From JAGMXM01 sp964458325 (GTDB lineage Bacteria > Verrucomicrobiota > Verrucomicrobiia > Limisphaerales > UBA1319), in assembly GCA_964458325.1 (NCBI GenBank), contig CAYWIM010000117.1, positions 1-10,666 of the forward strand: a DNA stretch of 10,666 nucleotides, read 5' to 3'. Made by a program: the position numbers and the translations under genes. The notes under the pieces were generated by a model. It was not told where the DNA came from and made no database searches. It saw nothing but the letters and a program-made list of their open reading frames with translations. This document shows, piece after piece, positions 5,884 through 10,666 of the stretch (positions are counted from its first letter, which is position 1; each line of letters begins with the position of its first letter).

Positions 5884-8595
5884 ATGAACACGACGAATTG
5901 CAGGGAGAACCGTTTCTCATACTGGAATATTGCGTTATGCATCGCGTTGTTTGGAGCCGCGGGCTCCATAGCGGCGCGAGGCGCCGAACCGGAGGGGCTG
6001 CGGCTGAGCCTCGATGCTACGAGTCCGGACGTCGATGTTCTATTCTGGCCGGATAGCTCGGAGCCGTTTTATTTAGAGGAAGTCCCGAGCTTGCGATCAC
6101 CGGTGATCTGGATGCCGGTGATGGCGGCGGAGGAGACGGCCGGGGGTATTCGCCAGGTCGCGTTGCTCAAGGAAGCCGGCATCCGGTTTTTCCAGTTGCG
6201 ACGGGATCCCGATCCGGACCAGCTGATGCTGGACTACGCCGTGAGTCTGGCCGGCGACCTGCCGCTGATGGGCACGCCCGGAGATCAATGTCCGGACGTG
6301 CCATTTCTGGACCGGTTCAACCCAGCGCGATGGTCTCCGCTGATTGCGGCGCCGCGAACCTTGGAGGGCGGTTTTGTGCTGGCGCCGGGGCTGTGGGAGG
6401 TCGAGCTCGAGAGCTATTGCCTCAAAATGGGCACGCCGACGCCTCGCGAGGGGGATGGATATATTGCCGAGGTGATGAACGGTCCGCGCGCGGATATCGT
6501 GGGCAAGGTGATCCGCGGGGTGACGCTCGATCCGTCGATCGATCAGGAATCGGCGCAGATCCTTTTTTGGGCGATCTTGTTGCGGACGCCGTTGAGCGGC
6601 ATGCCCGATCCGCTGCAGTCGCTGGCGGCTGAGCTGCTGTCGTCCGACGATCTGCTGCGCCTGGATGCAGCGGCGGAATTGAAGGTTCGGCTGCAGGAAG
6701 CTTACACACGGCGCTTCATCCGCGCCTGGGGAGCGCCCTATGAGAATCTTCCGCTTGAAGTGCGCCAGTCGTTGGGATGGGACGATGCGGCCGAGCAGGC
6801 ATTGGCGCAATCATTGGAGCTGTCGTACGAAGACATCCAGACGATGGCGTTTGCGGCCGCGCCGCCCGCGGCGCCGACAGAGCCGTCGCGGTTCATTCCT
6901 TATGGGCGCTGGGGCTGGATCCCCGCCGAGGGCGAGCCTCCTGGCGGATTCATGATTCGTTATCTGGTGGGCGGCTACACCGATACGCTGGTCCAGGTTT
7001 GCGTTCCGGAGACGATCACCGTGGAAACCGATGCTTGGGGCCGCATCACACGGATCGCCGATCTCGAAGGGGCCGAGATCCGGACGACCTACGATGACAG
7101 TGTGCCGCCGCTCGAGATGGCCGGTGAATCCGGCCTCAAGGGCTATGCGTTTGGTCAGATCGCAATCGTCGGTCCCCGGGATGAAACCGATCCTCGCCAG
7201 CTGCTGACGGCGTTGTATTCGGGGATCGGCTGGACGCTGGCAGGCCCGATTCAGGGGGGTGGGACGACGGAGAACCAGGGGCGGTTTGCGGATGCGACCA
7301 ATCGCTATGCATGGGCGCTGCAGGAAAAGACCGAGCTCGAGCGGCTGGATGCCGAGCTGACAAGGGTGCATCCGGGCCGGCCGCCGGGGCCGGCGTCGAG
7401 CGCGGCGCGTCTGATGAATCTGGCCAGCTATTGTGAGGGCTTGCGGCTGGCGCTGACAGCCCCGATTCCGGAGGAAGATCCCGAATACCCCTATCTGGCG
7501 GATCGGCTGGGCTTGGCGTATCGGGCATGGATTTCGGAGTGGGCGGCATTCTGCCGGGGGCAGACCGCGGCGGGCGCATCGGGCGCAGCAAGCGGCTCGA
7601 TCATTGGGCGGCCGACGGTGGCTGCCGCTGGGGCGCCGCCCAAGCCTGATATCCTGGATCGCACGGTCTTCCGGCTGATGGATTTTATCTTTAGCACGCG
7701 ACAGTATGCGGCTCAACCGGCCAACTCCAGCAGTCAGAACATTGGCCTATCCGGGCGTGTGACCCAGGCGGTGCAGAACTGGTGGAACGCGCACTTCGGC
7801 GGCTACAAAAGGAACAACACCATCGTATCGACCACATTCAAGGTGGCGAAGATGCCCAGTTTTCTTGCCATTCCGCAAAAGGTGATCGAGAAGCTCATCG
7901 ACATCAACATGCAGCTCTACAAATATGCGGGGGAGACAATTCGAGATGCCGGGGGAGACCCGCCGCGTCCGTTCCGGCCCATGCCAGCGGCGGCGGGTGG
8001 GACGCTTGCGCGAGCGGATTACGATGTCCCCACCATCGAGCAGGTTTGGGCGCCGGGCCCGCTCGAGGCCGGGGCGGGCATCAGCGCGCAGCGGCTGGCG
8101 GCGGCCCAATTGCTCCAGGACCGCATGCTGCGGCTGGCGGCGCATCTTCATGCCGCGGTGGTGGCCATCCAACGCCAGGAAGGGGCTTATCGCGCCGGCA
8201 ATGAATACTGGTATCTGCGGCAAGGCGCGTATGCGGTGCACCATGAGCGCCGGGCAGGGGCATGCATGTGGGACACGGCGGACGCCATCGAGAGCTGGGT
8301 GAGCCTTCTCGATCAGGAAGGCGTCGAGGAGATCTGGGTGAACCCGCAGGAGTACCAGGAAGTCATCGATCGGCTCCGAACCGAGGGGTACACCGCCGAG
8401 GAACGAAGTATCTTTCAGAACCTGGGATTGAATGACAACGAAATCGCGGCATGCCTCGATCGGGCGCGCGAGGCGGAGCTCGAGACGGACGACGTGGGTG
8501 TGCTGAGCGGATTGAACGCGGCCGCAACGACCCTCCGCGAGGCTGGATCGGTTCTGATGCAACTGCCGGTGTCGTTTGGACTGCGCTCGGACTAG
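5884..8595 (+). CDS. Large secreted protein of unknown function with SYCL/GDGY region and a YD-like repeat
   Basis: A 903-residue exported protein without an assigned function. Signal peptide about 1-34 (NIALCIALFGAAGSIAARGA, cleavage near A34). Residues 50-107 form a short beta module (VDVLFW, FYLEE, VIWMPV, FFQLRR) like the C-terminal module of the upstream protein. Residues 165-240 carry a distinctive signature: LAPGLWEVELESYCL, then GTPTPREGDGY, NGPRADIVGKVIRG and an 'Q.LFWAILLRT' helix. A helical stretch follows (about 250-320), then a Pro/Ala linker, then IPYGRWGW and MIRYLVGGY (338-366) leading to QVCVPE. Residues 381-405 (ETDAWGRITRIADLEG, TTYDD) match one RHS/YD repeat. The second half is mostly helical with a Gly/Ala/Pro linker at about 563-589, helices at 735-770 and a Glu/Asp-rich C-terminus. 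I recall uncharacterised Bacteroidota secreted proteins with the same SYCL - GDGY - GRW - RY order, but cannot confirm this. No catalytic motif is seen. No good ribosome binding site precedes ATG 5884, and no later in-frame start would keep the signal peptide. Confidence 0.88.
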   Translation: MNTTNCRENRFSYWNIALCIALFGAAGSIAARGAEPEGLRLSLDATSPDVDVLFWPDSSEPFYLEEVPSLRSPVIWMPVMAAEETAGGIRQVALLKEAGIRFFQLRRDPDPDQLMLDYAVSLAGDLPLMGTPGDQCPDVPFLDRFNPARWSPLIAAPRTLEGGFVLAPGLWEVELESYCLKMGTPTPREGDGYIAEVMNGPRADIVGKVIRGVTLDPSIDQESAQILFWAILLRTPLSGMPDPLQSLAAELLSSDDLLRLDAAAELKVRLQEAYTRRFIRAWGAPYENLPLEVRQSLGWDDAAEQALAQSLELSYEDIQTMAFAAAPPAAPTEPSRFIPYGRWGWIPAEGEPPGGFMIRYLVGGYTDTLVQVCVPETITVETDAWGRITRIADLEGAEIRTTYDDSVPPLEMAGESGLKGYAFGQIAIVGPRDETDPRQLLTALYSGIGWTLAGPIQGGGTTENQGRFADATNRYAWALQEKTELERLDAELTRVHPGRPPGPASSAARLMNLASYCEGLRLALTAPIPEEDPEYPYLADRLGLAYRAWISEWAAFCRGQTAAGASGAASGSIIGRPTVAAAGAPPKPDILDRTVFRLMDFIFSTRQYAAQPANSSSQNIGLSGRVTQAVQNWWNAHFGGYKRNNTIVSTTFKVAKMPSFLAIPQKVIEKLIDINMQLYKYAGETIRDAGGDPPRPFRPMPAAAGGTLARADYDVPTIEQVWAPGPLEAGAGISAQRLAAAQLLQDRMLRLAAHLHAAVVAIQRQEGAYRAGNEYWYLRQGAYAVHHERRAGACMWDTADAIESWVSLLDQEGVEEIWVNPQEYQEVIDRLRTEGYTAEERSIFQNLGLNDNEIAACLDRAREAELETDDVGVLSGLNAAATTLREAGSVLMQLPVSFGLRSD

Positions 8596-8619
8596 CGGTT
8601 CGTGCGCGATCTCGGCGGC

Positions 8620-8633
8620 TGGGCGCAAGCCCG
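8620..8633 (+). terminator. Small GC hairpin after the 5884 gene
   Basis: GGGC (8621-8624), loop GCAA and GCCC (8629-8632) form a four-pair stem with a GNRA-type loop, extended by one T-G pair, 25 bases after the stop. Only a short ATTTCC follows, so termination activity is doubtful. Confidence 0.25.
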
Positions 8634-8710
8634 CATTTCCGACTCGCGCCGGGTGGATGCGCCCTGAGATCTTGCGATAACAGCGGGTGCGGCAATTCGA
8701 TTGAGAGATC

Positions 8711-9613
8711 ATGAAACTCGAGAAGATCCTCAAAGCTGCCGGTCAGCTGGCGCGGCCCCATTGCGTGAGGGACGGCGACCGGTTCCGATTGAAAGACGTG
8801 GATCCGGGGGATACCGGGGGGTTCGGGGCGGACGACAAACCGCGAGCCCAGGAAGCGCTGAAGATGGGAATCGATGCGATGGTGACGATGCAGGACATGC
8901 TGTATGCCCAGGACCGGCGGGCGGTGCTCCTGATCTTTCAGGCGATGGATGCGGCCGGCAAGGACAGCGCCATCAAGCATGTGATGTCGGGCGTCAATCC
9001 TCAGGGCTGCCAGGTGGCCTCGTTCAAGGCGCCATCCGACGAGGAGCTGGATCACGACTACCTCTGGCGCTGCATCCGGCATCTGCCCGAGCGGGGCCGG
9101 ATCGGCATCTTCAATCGCTCCTATTACGAGGAGGTCCTCGTCGTCCGGGTGCACCCGGAAATCCTGGCCCGGGAGAAGCTGCCGCCAGCCCTGATCACCC
9201 GCGATATCTGGAAGCAGCGGTTCCAGGACATCCGCGCCTTCGAGCGCTACCTGAGCCGCAACGGAGTGGTCGTGCGAAAGTTTTTCCTGCACGTGTCGCG
9301 CCAGGAGCAGAAGAAGCGGTTTCTCGAGCGCATCGAGGATCCGGCTAAGAACTGGAAGTTCTCGGCGGCCGATGTCCGGGAGCGCGGCCACTGGAAGGAG
9401 TACATGGCGGCGTATGAGGAGATGATCCGGCACACGGCGACGGAGGAGGCGCCCTGGTATGTGGTGCCGGCCAACCACAAGTGGTATACGCGGATCGTCG
9501 TGGCGGCCGCCGTCATCGACGCGTTGGGATCGCTGGATTTAAAGTATCCCCGGATCAGCCCCGCGCAGCAGCGGGAGCTGGCGGCTGCAGCAAAGGCGCT
9601 GCAGGCGGAATAG
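8711..9613 (+). CDS. ppk2: PPK2-family polyphosphate kinase (polyphosphate:nucleotide phosphotransferase)
   Basis: A 300-residue cytoplasmic enzyme that moves phosphate from inorganic polyphosphate to nucleoside mono- or diphosphates (AMP/ADP to ADP/ATP), linking phosphate stores to nucleotide energy charge. Seen in the sequence: Walker A QAMDAAGKDS at 77-86, followed by the family block HVMSGVNPQGCQVASFKAPS (90-109) and ELDHDYLWR (112-120); Walker B-type IFNRSYYEEVL at 133-143; HPE; then the Arg/Lys-rich lid around KKRFLERIEDPAKNWKFS (201-218) and HWKEYMAAYEEM; and the C-terminal WYVVPANHKWYTR (249-261). Length is normal for one-domain PPK2. The sequence style (MSGVNPQGCQV, LPERGRIGIFNRSYYE) is that of the subgroup annotated as PPK2-related polyphosphate:nucleotide phosphotransferases, which includes class III enzymes acting on both AMP and ADP; the class call is inference. 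Start ATG 8711 has a weak GAGAG upstream. It lies 19 bases before the isomerase-like gene, so the pair probably forms an operon. Confidence 0.95.
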   Translation: MKLEKILKAAGQLARPHCVRDGDRFRLKDVDPGDTGGFGADDKPRAQEALKMGIDAMVTMQDMLYAQDRRAVLLIFQAMDAAGKDSAIKHVMSGVNPQGCQVASFKAPSDEELDHDYLWRCIRHLPERGRIGIFNRSYYEEVLVVRVHPEILAREKLPPALITRDIWKQRFQDIRAFERYLSRNGVVVRKFFLHVSRQEQKKRFLERIEDPAKNWKFSAADVRERGHWKEYMAAYEEMIRHTATEEAPWYVVPANHKWYTRIVVAAAVIDALGSLDLKYPRISPAQQRELAAAAKALQAE

Positions 9614-9632
9614 ACCAGAAAGAAAACGCACC

Positions 9633-10505
9633 ATGATTCAAATTGGACTCCACACGGACAATTGGCGGCCGCTGAGCACGAGCTTCGAGGCGGCCTGCCA
9701 CAAGGTCGCAGCCTTCGGGCTGCGGCACATCGAGTTTTGCGTGATTCACGGGCAGTATTTCGTGGCCGCGTTGGGATACGATCCGGCGGTCTCGCTCGAA
9801 TCGAATCCGCGCGCTCTCCGGCGATTTCTGGACGAGCTGGGGCTGCGGGTGTCCCAGATCGACGGCTCCTACCCGATGATGGGGCCGAACGGATCGGCGT
9901 TCGGGGTGGCCTATGTGCAGCAGTCCATCCGATTCGCGGCCGAGCTGGGCTGCCCGATGGTGGACACCGTGGACGGCGCGTTCGAGACGCCCGGCCTGAC
10001 GCGCAAGGAGGTGTTCCGCGTCACGTGCGACAACTATCGCCAATGCCTGTCCTGGGCCGAAGACTACAAGGTCATTGTCAACGTCGAGCCCCACGGGCCC
10101 TACACGAACGACATCGGATTCATGCAGAAGCTGTTCCAGCATTTCGAGTCGGAGTGGCTGCGGTGCAACTTCGACACCGGCAACACCTTCATCGCCGGCC
10201 ATGATCCCCTGGTCTACTTGCAGGCCATGCGTCCCTACGTGACGCATTGCCATATCAAGGACGTGAGCGCCGATCTGGCCGCCGCGGTTCGCGGCGAGGA
10301 GACCGGCATCGGCAGCAGCGTCGTGCCCGTGGGGGGCGGCGTCAATGCCGACAATATCCGGCGCTGCCTCGAGTACCTGCAGGCCACCGGCTGGGATGGC
10401 GCAGTGTCCATCGAATGCCATGGTTCCGACGAGAACACAATGGCCAGCGTCGAGTGGATGAAGAAGACGCTGAAAGCCACCCGTAAGAAGGCCGCCCGGC
10501 CGTAA
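9633..10505 (+). CDS. Sugar phosphate isomerase/epimerase-like TIM-barrel protein
   Basis: A 290-residue cytoplasmic protein of the AP-endonuclease-2/xylose-isomerase-like TIM barrel superfamily. Successive barrel strands are visible: IQIGLHTDNW (2-11), RHIEFCVIHG (31-40), LRVSQIDGSY (71-80), GCPMVDTVDG (106-115), VIVNVEPHG (147-155), RCNFDTGNT (177-185), VTHCHIKD (203-210) and GAVSIECHG (256-264). The expected metal ligands sit at strand ends: E152, D181, H207 and E261, all present, so a divalent-metal isomerase or epimerase is likely. The family acts on many sugars, inositols and keto-sugar acids and the substrate cannot be read here. PVGGGV (232-237) before the last strand is also typical. 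It ends in a basic tail (KATRKKAARP). Downstream of the polyphosphate kinase by 19 bases with a weak AGAAAG upstream; probably translated from the same message. The hairpin at 10542-10573 would end the transcript. Confidence 0.92.
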   Translation: MIQIGLHTDNWRPLSTSFEAACHKVAAFGLRHIEFCVIHGQYFVAALGYDPAVSLESNPRALRRFLDELGLRVSQIDGSYPMMGPNGSAFGVAYVQQSIRFAAELGCPMVDTVDGAFETPGLTRKEVFRVTCDNYRQCLSWAEDYKVIVNVEPHGPYTNDIGFMQKLFQHFESEWLRCNFDTGNTFIAGHDPLVYLQAMRPYVTHCHIKDVSADLAAAVRGEETGIGSSVVPVGGGVNADNIRRCLEYLQATGWDGAVSIECHGSDENTMASVEWMKKTLKATRKKAARP

Positions 10506-10541
10506 CCCATCGCGCGATACGCATCCGTGGCAGCCAATGTG

Positions 10542-10573
10542 CAAGCGGAGGGCCTGCAAGGCCCGCCTTGTTA
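10542..10573 (+). terminator. Candidate intrinsic terminator after the isomerase-like gene
   Basis: Stem GGGCC (10550-10554), loop TGCAA, GGCCC (10560-10564), extended through GG/CC and CAA/TTG with small bulges. It is followed by TT-AGGG-TTTG, an imperfect T-tract. It lies 36 bases past the stop. The same segment also takes part in pairing with 10617-10633, so it may instead be one arm of a larger repeat. Confidence 0.45.
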
Positions 10574-10666
10574 GGGTTTGTGCAAAAATGAATTCCGATT
10601 TTGCTGTAGGGCATTGGGCGGGCTGGCAAGGCGCGACGAGCGAGCATACCCGCGCGGTCTGTGAGC
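10561..10666. repeat. Hairpin-rich intergenic element running off the window end
   Basis: GCCCGCC (10561-10567) is complementary to GGCGGGC (10618-10624), and CGCCTTG (10564-10570) to CAAGGCG (10627-10633), enclosing an AT-richer centre with TGCAAAAATGAATTCCGATTTTGC. A second imperfect hairpin closes the window: CATACC (10645-10650), loop CGCGC, GGTCTG (10656-10661), flanked by GC and GC. No gene is seen in 10506-10666. The layered palindromes suggest an interspersed repeat cut by the window edge. Confidence 0.4.

Noticed and set aside
8363..9478. 371-codon open frame on the - strand spanning the end of the orphan gene and most of ppk2
   Set aside because: It crosses two independent genes and the gap between them, has no recognisable motif, and conflicts with the clear PPK2 coding sequence.

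Overview
The window reads as a chromosomal piece from a GC-rich, Gram-negative-type bacterium of the Planctomycetota-Verrucomicrobiota-Chlamydiota group, most likely a verrucomicrobium. Three things point there. One is a pseudopilin with the H-X9-DG C-terminal motif, a class hugely expanded in that group. The second is a set of large secreted proteins built from VCBS/FG-GAP, Ig-like and LamG-like domains. The third is a short 'W..V....FYR.K' module typical of verrucomicrobial secreted proteins. The phylum is inferred from gene content, not from a marker gene. All six convincing genes lie on the + strand.

Layout: (1) 179-1384, a secreted calcium-binding VCBS/FG-GAP beta-propeller protein. It is followed, with a 4-base GTGA stop/start overlap, by (2) 1381-2214, a type II secretion-like pseudopilin. 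(3) 2465-5710, a 1081-residue secreted protein containing a tandemly duplicated ~400-residue module (Ig-like + SbsA-type Ig-like + LamG-like). (4) 5884-8595, a 903-residue secreted protein of unknown function with a distinctive 'SYCL..GT.....GDGY' region and one RHS/YD-like repeat. (5) 8711-9613, a PPK2-family polyphosphate kinase, and 19 bases later (6) 9633-10505, a TIM-barrel sugar-phosphate isomerase/epimerase-like protein.

Between genes 3 and 4 lies a 71-base imperfect inverted repeat (5730-5800) that looks like an interspersed palindromic element. After gene 6 comes a GC-rich hairpin (candidate terminator) merging into further hairpin-forming sequence that runs off the window. The spaces between genes are all under 300 bases.

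Functionally, the first four genes form an envelope/extracellular set: secreted propeller, pseudopilin, multidomain adhesin- or lectin-like protein, orphan secreted protein. The last two are cytoplasmic metabolic enzymes, probably co-transcribed. Nothing ties the two halves into one pathway. No tRNA, rRNA, CRISPR array, transposase or phage gene was seen.
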